NCBI RefSeq assembly: GCF_003612555.1
Contig: NZ_RAZF01000006.1
Span: 62,001-126,000 of the forward strand
Length of the DNA stretch: 64,000 bases
From: Acutalibacter sp. 1XD8-33
GTDB taxonomy: Bacteria; Bacillota; Clostridia; Oscillospirales; Acutalibacteraceae
Reading direction: 5' to 3'
The position numbers and the translations under genes were made by a program. Below, in pieces: positions 43,674 to 51,552 of this stretch. A model generated the notes under the pieces. That model searched no databases, was not told where the DNA came from, and saw only the letters and a program-made list of their open reading frames with translations. Within the stretch, counting starts at the first letter, position 1. Every line of letters begins with the position of its first letter.

Positions 43674-43697
43674 CACGTATCCTCCTTTTGTGTTTTT

Positions 43698-44168
43698 CTA
43701 TTTGTCCAGCAGATTTCGAAGTTTTTTGCGTCCCCGGCTCAGATGTGCCGCTACGGCGGATTCACTGCGGCCCAGCAGACTGGCAATCTCTTGGATGGTA
43801 TATCCTTCGTAATAGAAGAGGTAGATCGCAGCTCGGTATTTTTCTGGGAGCGCCATGACCGACTCCAACACCGGGGAGGAAGGGACCTCCGGCGCTTCCC
43901 TTTCCATAGCGGCATCCAAAGGGACCGCCTTTCGCCGGAACGCCCGAAGCTCGTCTTTGCAGGTATTGATTGTCGTGCGGATCAGCCATGCCTTTTCATG
44001 CTCCGCGTTTTGGAAGTCCGGTCCGGAAGCCAGCAGCTTTAGGAATACGGTCTGCACCACATCTTCTGCGTCTTGGGTAGAGCGCAGATAGGTGAAACTC
44101 ACGCGCAGCAGAGTGTCCGCATAAGCGGCCACAATCCGCTCAGCTTCCAGTCTGTCCATTTGTTTCAT
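43698..44168 (-). CDS. ECF-type RNA polymerase sigma factor
   Basis: A 156-residue sigma-70 family protein with region 2 (YADTLLRVSFTYLRSTQDAEDVVQTVFLKLL) and region 4 (VMALPEKYRAAIYLFYYEGYTIQEIASLLGRSESAVAAHLSRGRKKL). It should direct transcription of an envelope- or stress-related regulon and be held by the membrane protein encoded next. AAGGAG precedes the ATG. The 493-bp region upstream has no gene. Confidence 0.93.
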   Translation of the reverse strand: MKQMDRLEAERIVAAYADTLLRVSFTYLRSTQDAEDVVQTVFLKLLASGPDFQNAEHEKAWLIRTTINTCKDELRAFRRKAVPLDAAMEREAPEVPSSPVLESVMALPEKYRAAIYLFYYEGYTIQEIASLLGRSESAVAAHLSRGRKKLRNLLDK

Positions 44169-44400
44169 GGGTTTACCAGCTCCTTTATGAAAGCGCCTTC
44201 ATCTGAAATACGATTGAGACATAAAGATGTTGACAGGAACTTCTAAAAAACCTATATAGGGCGAGTGCTCTATGTAACGATATAAAACGACATCCTTAAG
44301 CCAGCATGAAAGTCTGTACAAAAGCCCTTGGTGACAGATTCTATACTTTTTGAAAGAAAATGACTCTGCACAATTGTCTTTCAGAAAGTACAGAAATACA

Positions 44401-44445
44401 AAAAGGGCATGAACCAGAATCTTTCCCGGCTCATGCCCTTTTTTG
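44401..44445. terminator. Bidirectional-looking terminator in a 493-bp gap
   Basis: Arms AAAAAGGGCATGA and TCATGCCCTTTTT (44401-44413, about 44432-44445) with an 18-base loop; A and T tracts on the two sides could serve either strand. The gap 44169-44661 holds no gene; its left part is AT-rich and likely contains the sigma-operon promoter, and 44450-44650 has GC-rich short stems. Confidence 0.7.
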
Positions 44446-44661
44446 ATTTTTGTTTTCGCTCACCCGGCTTGGGGTATGGGCCTATATGGCGTGAAAGGCT
44501 CTGTCAAACCACTCCCGCCCCCGGAGGATTCCTCCTAGCCACCAGGAGAGCAAGCCTGCCTTACCCACCAAACCGTGGGGCGCGGTGGACCAGCCCTCTC
44601 CCAGCAGTGTCGAGCGCGTTGCTTTGCGCGACATCGCGTCTCACCTGCGGGGGCTCCCCGC

Positions 44662-45633
44662 TCAGATCCAGCGGGCGTCGGTCATCTTGTCCTCGAAGGT
44701 GATGGAGCGCTTGAGCACGTCGCAGGCCTTCACTAGACCCTCATTCTTGCTCATCAGGCTGTCCTCGTGCTCAATGGAGAGCACATAGTCATAGCCTACC
44801 AGACGCAGCTGGCTGACGAAATCCTTCCAGAACAGCTCATCATGGCCATAGCCGATGCTGCGGAAAATCCAAGAGCGGTTCACCTCGTCTGCATAGCTCA
44901 GAGTGTCCAGAGTGCCGTTGATGGGTCCATTGATGGGGTCGATCTTGGCGTCTTTGGCGTGTACGTGGAAGATGGCGTCGCCGCCCAGTTCGCGGATCAC
45001 CTTCAGGGGATCCATGCCCTGCCAGAAGAGATGGCTGGGATCCAAGTTCGCGCCGATTTCTGGGCCCACGGCCTCCCGGATGCGCTTCATTGTCCGGGTG
45101 TTGTACACGCAGAAGCCCTGGTGCATTTCAAAAGCGATCTTGTTTACCCCATGTTCCTTGGCAAAGGCCACGAAGTTCTTCCAGTAGGGGATGAGCACCT
45201 CGTTCCATTGCCACTCCAGTACCTCCGGGAACTCCGGAGGCCAGGCGCACACAATCCAGTTGGGGTTCTTACTCTCAGGACAGTCACCGGGACAGCCGGA
45301 GAAAGTGTTGATCTGGTGGATGCCCAGCTTTTCTGCCATGAGCACTGCGTTGTGGAGATCGTCGTCAAAGGCTTTTGCAATCTCCTTGTTGGGATGGATG
45401 GGGTTGCCATGGCAGGAAAGGGCGCTGATTTCCAGGCCGGAGGCCGCAATGGTGTCCTTGAAGTCCTGTAGCTTCGCCTCGTCATGAAGCAGCACGCCGG
45501 GGTCGCAGTGGTCCTTGCCGGGATAGCCGCCACAGCCGATCTCCACCATCTGGGCGCCCAGAGACTTGAAATACGCCAGGGCCTCCTTCAGGGGGGTATC
45601 GCCAATCACATTGGTCAAAATACCTAATTTCAT
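44662..45633 (-). CDS. Sugar phosphate isomerase/epimerase family protein
   Basis: A 323-residue TIM-barrel protein of the AP-endonuclease-2-like group: MKLGILTNVIGDTPLKEALAYFKSLGAQMVEIG at the N-terminus, SALSCHGNPIHP, FEMHQGFCVYNT, GANLDPSHLFWQG, IFHVHAKDAKID and YDYVLSIEHEDSLM. His, Glu and Asp residues at the strand ends would bind a divalent metal. Members act on inositols, ketoses or other sugars. Monocistronic; AGGAG precedes the ATG. Confidence 0.88.
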   Translation of the reverse strand: MKLGILTNVIGDTPLKEALAYFKSLGAQMVEIGCGGYPGKDHCDPGVLLHDEAKLQDFKDTIAASGLEISALSCHGNPIHPNKEIAKAFDDDLHNAVLMAEKLGIHQINTFSGCPGDCPESKNPNWIVCAWPPEFPEVLEWQWNEVLIPYWKNFVAFAKEHGVNKIAFEMHQGFCVYNTRTMKRIREAVGPEIGANLDPSHLFWQGMDPLKVIRELGGDAIFHVHAKDAKIDPINGPINGTLDTLSYADEVNRSWIFRSIGYGHDELFWKDFVSQLRLVGYDYVLSIEHEDSLMSKNEGLVKACDVLKRSITFEDKMTDARWI

Positions 45634-45806
45634 TGGTATGCACTCCTTCTATTCCGATTTGAGCGGATTTCCGCCCGATTTGGTTCTGGTAATATTATAC
45701 AGAATCTTTTTTGAAAAAGCAATGGCATGCCGAAAATAAATTGAATTTGTGACCGTTTTTCTTTGGGTGGCATAGAATGGGGACGACGCCGGGAGTGGCT
45801 TGATTG

Positions 45807-46000
45807 TTTTTTTTGAGTATTGGAAGGCCGCTGGCAGCTTAGGGGCGTTGCCCCTAAGAACCCCACCACCTTTTGAAAAAGGTGGACGAAAACTTTACCC
45901 TGGTTAGCTGATTGCGCCATAGCTAACCACATTGCGCGGTCCAAGACTTGGCGAAGCCAAGTCTGCCGCGCCCGGAGGCCTCCATTCACTCCACAAAAAA
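45807..46000. repeat. Dispersed structured repeat, copy 2
   Basis: Left end TTTTTTTTGAGTATTGGAAGG, right end GGAGGCCTCC ... AAAAAA. Hairpins TTAGGGGCGTTGCCCCTAA, CCACCTTTTGAAAAAGGTGG and AGACTTGGCGAAGCCAAGTCT. Core TACCCTGGTTAGCTGATTGC. In the gap before the MFS gene. Confidence 0.7.
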
Positions 46001-46040
46001 GCACTTCCGTGCGCTCCCACCTTTGTGCACTCCGCCAGCC

Positions 46041-46069
46041 TTGACTTTCCCCACGCCTTTTGCTATAAT
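46041..46069 (+). promoter_or_regulatory. Promoter of MFS gene
   Basis: TTGACT (46041-46046), 17-bp spacer, TATAAT (46064-46069), 35 bp before the start codon. Confidence 0.75.
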
Positions 46070-46103
46070 CAGACAACTTGCAATATTTTTAGGAGGGATT
46101 CCC

Positions 46104-47282
46104 TTGCGCGAACCCATCTCATATCGCAGCACCCGTATGGCGTGCTACCGGGGGTACATAGTCCAGGGTGTGGTAAACAACCTCAGCCCCCTCTTTTTCG
46201 TGATCTTCCAGAAGGAGTTCGGCATCTCCTACGCCATGATCTCCTCTTTGATCCTCTTCAACTTCGTCACCCAGATCTGCGTGGATGTGCTCTGCGTCCG
46301 TTTTGTGGACCGTATCGGCTACCGGGCCGCCACGGTGTCCGCCCATATCTGCTGCACGGCGGGGCTGGTGCTCCTGGGCGTTCTCCCCCGAGTGATGCCC
46401 ACGCCGTTCCTGGGCCTTGCCATCGCCACCATCATCACGGCGATGGGGGGCGGCATCATCGAGGTGGCCGTCAGCCCCATCATCGACTCCCTGCCCAGCG
46501 AGGCCAAGGACGCCAAGATGAGCCTGCTCCACTCCTTCTACTGCTGGGGCCAGGTGGCCGTGGTTCTCCTCACCACCCTGGCCGTGCGCCTGCTGGGCGA
46601 GGAGCTCTGGTGGACGCTGCCCCTGCTCTGGGCGGCGCTGCCCTTTTTGAACACCTTCTCCTTCGCCCGGGTGCCCCTGCGGCCCACCGTCTCCCAGGAG
46701 GAGAAGATCCCCCTGGGCCGGCTGGTTAGGTCTCGGCTCTTTGTGCTCTCCATGGTGCTCATGCTCTGCGCTGGGGCCTCCGAGCTAGCCATGAGCCAGT
46801 GGAGCTCCCTCTTCGCCGAGCAGGCCCTGGGGATGGAGAAGCTGTGGGGGGACCTGCTGGGGCCCTGCCTCTTCGCGGTGTTCATGGGGATCGGGCGGAC
46901 CATCTACGGGGTCTTTGGGGCCCGGATGAATCTGTACCGCTCCCTGCTCTCCACCGCCGTGCTCTGTGTGCTCTGCTACATGGGGGCGGCCCTGTTGCGG
47001 GTCCCCATGCTCTCCCTGCTGTGTTGCGCCCTGTGCGGCTTCTCCATCAGCCTGATGTGGCCAGGGGTACTCAGTTCCACGGCGGGAGCCTATCCTAAGG
47101 GTGGCGCGGCCATGTTCGGCCTGCTGGCCGTGTGCGGGGACATCGGCTGCTCCTCCGGCCCGGCTCTGGCGGGGATGGTGAGCGAATTCGCCGGCCTGCG
47201 GGCAGGAATGCTCAGCGCGGCGGTATTTCCACTGGTCATGGTGGCCTGCCTGCTGGTCCGGATGGCCCGGAAAAAGTCTTGA
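46104..47282 (+). CDS. Major facilitator superfamily transporter
   Basis: A 392-residue protein with about 12 hydrophobic spans. It has FVDRIGYRAATVSAHICC as the first-loop MFS motif and EVAVSPIIDSLPSEAK before the central loop, a pattern of FucP/NarK-like or sugar-type MFS proteins. Substrate not inferable. The TTG start at 46104 has AGGAGGG at six-base spacing, only 35 bp from the promoter; an ATG 11 codons later is the alternative. Confidence 0.85.
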   Translation: MREPISYRSTRMACYRGYIVQGVVNNLSPLFFVIFQKEFGISYAMISSLILFNFVTQICVDVLCVRFVDRIGYRAATVSAHICCTAGLVLLGVLPRVMPTPFLGLAIATIITAMGGGIIEVAVSPIIDSLPSEAKDAKMSLLHSFYCWGQVAVVLLTTLAVRLLGEELWWTLPLLWAALPFLNTFSFARVPLRPTVSQEEKIPLGRLVRSRLFVLSMVLMLCAGASELAMSQWSSLFAEQALGMEKLWGDLLGPCLFAVFMGIGRTIYGVFGARMNLYRSLLSTAVLCVLCYMGAALLRVPMLSLLCCALCGFSISLMWPGVLSSTAGAYPKGGAAMFGLLAVCGDIGCSSGPALAGMVSEFAGLRAGMLSAAVFPLVMVACLLVRMARKKS

Positions 47283-47349
47283 CAAACTCTCCCATTCCTC
47301 TTTATAATATATAGAAATATACGACAAAACGAAAGAAAGGGGAATCAAT

Positions 47350-47661
47350 ATGCTGGTTGTCAACACAGAGCATATTCCCGGCCAGGACTATTAGGTGCTT
47401 GGAATTGTCATGGGCAGTACTATCCAGTCGAAAAACATTGGCCACGATATCGGCCAGAGCTTCAAAACCTTGGTAGGCGGCGAGCTGAAGTCCTACACCC
47501 AGATGATGGACGACGCCCGGAATATCGCTATTCAGCGCTTGGTGAATTAGGCGGGGGCCATGGGTGCGGATGCCGTTGTCTGTCTGCGGTTTGCCACCTC
47601 CGCGATTATGTCTGGCGCGGCGGAGGTGATGGCTTACGGTACAGCCGTTAAGTTTATCTGA
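47350..47661 (+). pseudogene. UPF0145/YbjQ-family gene with two in-frame TAG
   Basis: A complete 103-codon frame from ATG 47350 to TGA 47659-47661 encodes a YbjQ-like heavy-metal-binding-domain protein (IVMGSTIQSKNIGHDIGQSFKTLVGGELKSYTQMMDDAR; the end is SGAAEVMAYGTAVKF). Two codons are TAG: 47392-47394 and 47548-47550, both where relatives usually have Glu (GAG). No frameshift is present. Most likely a recently inactivated gene; recoding is possible but less likely. It is 67 bp after the MFS gene. Confidence 0.7.
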
Positions 47662-47671
47662 GGGCTGCGGC

Positions 47672-47914
47672 ATGGCGGAATTGACTTCTCTGAGGAACAT
47701 TGACACGGAGATGGCCAAAAAGCTGGCCTCTGAGGGGATCGATTCCCCCGTCTGGAGGCTCTGGGGTCTCGGGAGGCTTTTGCCCGGCTGAAGGCTGTCT
47801 ACCCTCAGGTCTGCCTGGTGCATCTGTATGCCCTGGAGGGAACTGTCGGATTTCAACACCCTTCCGGAGGCCGTGAAGCGGGACCTGAAAGTGTTTTGCG
47901 ACTCCCTGAAATAG
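47672..47914 (+). pseudogene. TfoX C-terminal domain gene, frameshifted
   Basis: The start MAELTSLRNIDTEMAKKLASEGIDSP matches TfoX C-domain proteins. The frame shifts at a C run near 47745, then continues as EALGSREAFARLKAVYPQVCLVHLYALEG, shifts again near 47845 and ends with NTLPEAVKRDLKVFCDSLK and TAG at 47912-47914. The two shifts inactivate it. It follows the UPF0145 remnant by 10 bp, a small decayed operon related to the intact gene at 28237. Confidence 0.75.
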
Positions 47915-47949
47915 CCCCCCCCCCCCGGCTCCGCCGGGGGATTATTATT
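47915..47949 (+). terminator. C12 run and hairpin terminator
   Basis: A run of 12 C (47915-47926) leads into CCCCCGGC / GCCGGGGG (47922-47929, 47933-47940), then ATTATTATTT. It lies between convergent transcription units. The homopolymer length is prone to sequencing error. Confidence 0.7.
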
Positions 47950-48585
47950 TCAATAAGTTCCCATAAGAAGCTCCATCAGATGCACGGCCTTGCCGCCCGC
48001 CGTCTCCATGCCCAGCTTGCAGCGGTTACAGTAGCAGAGCACAGGCAGGCCCCCATGCTTTTCCAGCTGTTCGGCAAAAATCCGCCTCTGCTCCTCCTCC
48101 GGGAACTGATAGAGCTCCTGGCCGGGCCGGGCTTTTACCAGAGCTGCGGCCTCTGGACGTTCAGGCTCAAAATGCAGGTTTCCACAGTAATTGGCACGCT
48201 CATGGCTCTCGGGGATCTCCTGCCAGTCGATCTCCATTTTGCACAACAGGTTTCGCACCGCTTGGTGGATCTCCGGATGCTCTCGGTCCCGCCAGCAGTC
48301 CTGTACGCTCACCATCAGCCCATGATAATCAGGTAGGGCAAGGCATTCCTCCCGGTCCAGCCAGACGAACAGATTCTCCGGCTCCAACTCAGGAAACCGT
48401 TTTTCCAGAGTTTCCCGGCATGCTTGGCAAAAGTACAGGGCCCGACTTCCTGTCGGATATTTCCTTTTTTCCGTGCGGCAGCATCCTGCCACAGGCATGG
48501 CCTCTTTTATCCAATCCCGCAGCTTCTTGGCGGCCTGGGGGCTGGCCTTGGTGAAATTGCAGCTGGGGAAATAGACGGTTTCCAT
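47950..48585 (-). CDS. Cysteine-rich (CCG-like) redox protein
   Basis: A 211-residue soluble protein with cysteine clusters: YFPSCNF near the N-terminus, AGCCRTEK, FCQACRETL, VQDCWRDRE, NYCGNL and CYCNRC near the end. The pattern resembles CCG domains of HdrB-like proteins that bind Fe-S clusters or zinc and handle thiols. The exact reaction is unknown. ATG at 48585 overlaps the leuD 3' region, with AAGGG at the stop codon, so it is last in the leuD unit. Confidence 0.65.
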   Translation of the reverse strand: METVYFPSCNFTKASPQAAKKLRDWIKEAMPVAGCCRTEKRKYPTGSRALYFCQACRETLEKRFPELEPENLFVWLDREECLALPDYHGLMVSVQDCWRDREHPEIHQAVRNLLCKMEIDWQEIPESHERANYCGNLHFEPERPEAAALVKARPGQELYQFPEEEQRRIFAEQLEKHGGLPVLCYCNRCKLGMETAGGKAVHLMELLMGTY

Positions 48586-48588
48586 GGC

Positions 48589-49071
48589 TCAGCCCTTGAT
48601 GGACTCCAGTAGCCCGCCGCTTTTGATGATGTTCTGCAAAAACTCCGGATAGGGCTGGGCCTGATAGGCCTTGCCGGTGGTCTCGTCGGTGATGAGGCCG
48701 CTGTCAAAATCCACGACTACCACATCCCCAGGCTGGATTTCCTCCGCAGCCTCCGGGCATTCCAGAATGGGAAAGCCGATGTTGATGGAGTTGCGGTAAA
48801 AGATGCGGGCAAAGGTCTTGGCGATCACACAGGAAGCCCCGCTGGCTTTCAGGGCGATGGGCGCGTGCTCCCGGGAGGAGCCGCAGCCGAAGTTTTTGCC
48901 GGCCACCACCACGTCCCCAGGCCTCACGTTCTTCACATAATTCTTGTCGATGTCCTCCATGCAGTGGGCCGCAAGCTCCGCGTGGGAGGCGGTATTCAGA
49001 TACCGGGCGGGGATGATCACGTCGGTGTTCACGTCGTCTCCATATTTATGCACTGTCCCTTTGGCGTTCAT
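48589..49071 (-). CDS. leuD: 3-Isopropylmalate dehydratase small subunit
   Basis: A 160-residue swivel-domain subunit. [43 protein letters not shown] and [20 protein letters not shown] are diagnostic of the archaeal/clostridial LeuD type. With LeuC it isomerises isopropylmalate in leucine synthesis. It lies about 2.5 kb from leuC on the same strand, separated by unrelated small genes, unusual because the two are normally adjacent. AAGGAG precedes the ATG. Confidence 0.95.
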   Translation of the reverse strand: MNAKGTVHKYGDDVNTDVIIPARYLNTASHAELAAHCMEDIDKNYVKNVRPGDVVVAGKNFGCGSSREHAPIALKASGASCVIAKTFARIFYRNSINIGFPILECPEAAEEIQPGDVVVVDFDSGLITDETTGKAYQAQPYPEFLQNIIKSGGLLESIKG

Positions 49072-49179
49072 AATGCTTTTCTCCTTTATCAGTAAATTCT
49101 AATTCCATTTTCTGCAGCTGGTTTAAAAGAGGCTTTTATCTCTTTTTAATTTAAATTGTGCTAACGATATGTGCTTTGC

Positions 49180-49653
49180 CTACTCCCCCTCATAGTAGTC
49201 CACGGCGTCTCCTTCTAGAAATACCTTGTTCACGTCCCGGCCCCAAACTCCAATTTTGCCTGAATCCGGGTAGATCGCCGCGTCCAGGTCGTTCTGGGTG
49301 TCGAAGTCCACATAGACTAGAGGCTCGTCCCCCGTGTTGGTGAGCTTGTGGGCTCCGCCTGGCTCTGCTGGGAAAAAGAGTAAATCCCCAGTTTTTATCT
49401 CCCGTTCCCCCTCCGGGGTCCGCAGCAGTCCTTTCCCATTGACGATGAAGAAGGTTTCCTCGTTTTTCAAGTGGTAGTGGTAGGGATACGCGGCCTTGCC
49501 CGGAGGCACCTCGTACACGCTGACCACGCACTGCCTTCCCTGGCCCAGGCTCACGAATTTCCTGCGGCAGTACTCGTACTCACCCGGGCCAATTCTGTGC
49601 CGGGCCTCCAGTTGGTCCCAGCTCTCGTGTAGGACTTTTTTGATTGCTTCCAT
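49180..49653 (-). CDS. Cupin domain protein
   Basis: A 157-residue single-cupin protein. Motif 1 is PYHYHLKNEETFFIVNGKG, with two His and a Glu for metal binding; motif 2 is PAEPGGAHKLTNTG. The end (DAVDYYEGE) is acidic. Possibly a sugar isomerase or a small-molecule-binding protein. GGGAGGAG precedes the ATG. It lies in the islet between leuC and leuD. Confidence 0.85.
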   Translation of the reverse strand: MEAIKKVLHESWDQLEARHRIGPGEYEYCRRKFVSLGQGRQCVVSVYEVPPGKAAYPYHYHLKNEETFFIVNGKGLLRTPEGEREIKTGDLLFFPAEPGGAHKLTNTGDEPLVYVDFDTQNDLDAAIYPDSGKIGVWGRDVNKVFLEGDAVDYYEGE

Positions 49654-49673
49654 TGGCTCCTCCCGTCGGGCTC

Positions 49674-49892
49674 TTATTCTCCACTCGCGCCTCGGGCGGC
49701 ATACTCCGCCTTGAGCTCTCCGATATTTCTGCCGCCGATGCCGAAGTTCTCATCGGGCAGCTCTTTTATGGTGACAGTAAAAAACTCCGTGGGAATATGG
49801 GTGACCTCTGCCGCCACAGCGGTGAGCCGCTCAATCAGTGCCGCCTTCTGCGCGCCGTCCAGGTTCCCGCATTCTATGGAAATATATGGCAT
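49674..49892 (-). CDS. 4-Oxalocrotonate tautomerase family protein
   Basis: A 72-residue tautomerase: MPYISIECG with the catalytic Pro directly after Met, then LIERLTAVAAEVTHIPTEFFTVTIKELPDENFGIGG. The substrate is unknown; members tautomerise enols or dehalogenate. GAGAGG precedes the ATG. It is 3 bp after the DUF3788/DUF3795 gene, in the same islet. Confidence 0.88.
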   Translation of the reverse strand: MPYISIECGNLDGAQKAALIERLTAVAAEVTHIPTEFFTVTIKELPDENFGIGGRNIGELKAEYAARGASGE

Positions 49893-49895
49893 AAC

Positions 49896-50621
49896 TTACC
49901 TCTCCTCATACTGATAGGGCACATAGGGGAGAATCCCCCAGGTGATCTCCGCCGCGTCATGGCTCTCGGTGTGGATCATAGACAGATGGTCCGAGGTGGC
50001 AGCCCGGATGCAGGGGTGTTCCGGACAGTCCCTACACTGGACAAGACCCCGTTCCGCCGCGCAGGCCTTGGCGGGGCAGGGGGCGTCCTTGCAGTAGCAG
50101 GTGCTGCTTTTGCAGCCGCCGCAACGCATGGACCAGTCGGTGATCCCATACATCCGGGTAAGGGGCGGGATCATCTCCTGCCGCCGGGCCTCGTCCTGGC
50201 CTATGTAATGCACGCACAGATCGCAGCGCTGGCCGCACTGGCCGTACACCGCGCCCTCCTTGGAAAAGGGCTTGCGGTTGGGCTTTTTCTTTATCAAAAT
50301 GAGCTCTTTCAGCTCCTCCAGCTGTTCCAGCGTGGTCACGGGGAACATCATCCACTTGCCATCGTGATAGGTTTTTGCGCCGTCGTAAATTCCCGTCACC
50401 AAGGGGGAAAACTCTTCCCGCCGGGCCTCAAAGGCCTCCCGCTCCTTTTTGCCGAAGATGAGCAGAAAGTCGAACCTGTTCTCTCTGACGTAGACCGTGA
50501 GAATGGTCCGCTTCCCCTGCCGGAATTTCAGCTCGTCCTTGCCGTTCCCTACCTCATTCAGGCAGTATTTGCCCCGCATGAACGTCATCGTCTCGTGGCT
50601 GACCTGCTCTAAAGGTGTCAT
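49896..50621 (-). CDS. DUF3788-DUF3795 fusion protein
   Basis: A 241-residue protein. The N-terminal 125 residues (KRTILTVYVRENRFDFLLIFGKKEREAFEARR ... YHDGKWMMFPV ... LKELILIKKKPNRK) match DUF3788. The C-terminal 100 residues are a DUF3795-type zinc-binding segment rich in Cys (CGQRCDLCVHY, MRCGGCKSSTCYCKDAPCPAKACA, CRDCPEHPCIRA). Both halves also occur as single proteins. The function is unknown. ATG at 50621 has GGAGGA; the longer frame upstream belongs to the broken pyrophosphatase gene. Confidence 0.82.
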   Translation of the reverse strand: MTPLEQVSHETMTFMRGKYCLNEVGNGKDELKFRQGKRTILTVYVRENRFDFLLIFGKKEREAFEARREEFSPLVTGIYDGAKTYHDGKWMMFPVTTLEQLEELKELILIKKKPNRKPFSKEGAVYGQCGQRCDLCVHYIGQDEARRQEMIPPLTRMYGITDWSMRCGGCKSSTCYCKDAPCPAKACAAERGLVQCRDCPEHPCIRAATSDHLSMIHTESHDAAEITWGILPYVPYQYEER

Positions 50622-50983
50622 AGTTCCTCCATTCTGATCTCCGAGTGATAATATTGCTCCTGAAAGTGGGTCAACCTCTGGATTTCTTCCTCTGGAAAAG
50701 CTCATCCCCTCGGGGGCCAGAACCCACTTCTCCTCCACGTCGTCGAACTGGTGGATGACGGCGATCAACCAGCGGCACGAACAAACGTACCAACTTCGCG
50801 GAGTTTTGCGAAGCAAAACTCATGACACATGACGAAGCTCAGCTATCTCATTTTGCCATTCCCGGCGTCATGTGCTTGTTCCTCCCCGTCCGGGGCCAGG
50901 AGGCGGCCCGGCACATAGCCGTAATTCACGGGGTAAATCAGATCCGGGTGCTTGGGGTGGACAGTCCCAATGGGCCGATCCAT
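50618..50983 (-). pseudogene. Inorganic pyrophosphatase gene, disrupted
   Basis: The 5' part (from ATG 50983) encodes MDRPIGTVHPKHPDLIYPVNYGYVPGRLLAPDGEEQ-like sequence of a family I pyrophosphatase. The 3' part encodes WLIAVIHQFDDVEEKWVLAPEGMSF and, after a one-base shift, EEEIQRLTHFQEQYYHSEIRMEEL then TGA at 50618. About 30 expected codons between the parts are replaced by 75-90 bp with inverted repeats (AGTTTTGC / GCAAAACT; ACATGACG / CGTCATGT). The original start is unclear. The stop overlaps the start of the DUF3788 gene. Confidence 0.75.
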
Positions 50984-50994
50984 TTTGATGGCGA

Positions 50995-51552
50995 CTAGGT
51001 CCCCCAGCCTGGGGGGGGATGCGCCGCCAGATACTCCTCCCGCAGCAGGGAGAAAACGGCGTCGTCAAAGTATTTGTCCTGGAAGGTCCGCATGGCCCGG
51101 CGCAGGGTCCCTTCCCGGGTAAAGCCCAGCTTTTCCAGCAGGGCGATGGAGGCGCTGTTTTCCACAAAGGCCCGGGCGCTGACCGCCTCCATTCCCTCCC
51201 GGAGAAACAGATACCTCAGCAGCCCGTCCAGGGCCTCAAGCATATAGCCCTTGCGGGTGTGCGCTTCCCCCAGGTAGTAGTCCAGGGAGACGGACTTTAC
51301 ACGGAAGCGCAGAGCATCCTCCTCCAGCCCGATATGACCCAGCACCAGCCCGTCCTCCTTCCGGACGATGGAGAACTGCTTCTCCGGCTCGTGCAGGAGT
51401 ATCCTCTCCAGCTCCTCCACAGTGGGAAGCTTCCCCAGGCAGTTGTATTGCCGCACATGCTCCTGGGCTAGATACCCCCGGATGGCAGGGGCGTCGGCAC
51501 GTTCCGGCGGCCGAAGCAGCAGCCGCCTGGTCTCAATTCTCGCGGCATTCAT
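50995..51552 (-). CDS. GNAT acetyltransferase (RimL-like)
   Basis: A 185-residue GNAT: IETRRLLLRPPERADAPAIRGYL, then VSLDYYLGEAHTRKGYMLEALDGLLRYLF, and ARAFVENSASIALLEKLGFTREGTLRRAM. The ATG overlaps the leuC stop (ATGA), so translation is coupled. The end overlaps the presumed 5' end of the pyrophosphatase remnant at a run of C. Substrate unknown. Confidence 0.87.
   Translation of the reverse strand: MNAARIETRRLLLRPPERADAPAIRGYLAQEHVRQYNCLGKLPTVEELERILLHEPEKQFSIVRKEDGLVLGHIGLEEDALRFRVKSVSLDYYLGEAHTRKGYMLEALDGLLRYLFLREGMEAVSARAFVENSASIALLEKLGFTREGTLRRAMRTFQDKYFDDAVFSLLREEYLAAHPPPGWGT

Noticed and set aside
47350-47661. Pyrrolysine recoding of the two TAG codons
   Set aside because: Relatives have Glu at these places and no Pyl machinery is in the window; loss of function is simpler. 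Kept only as a check.
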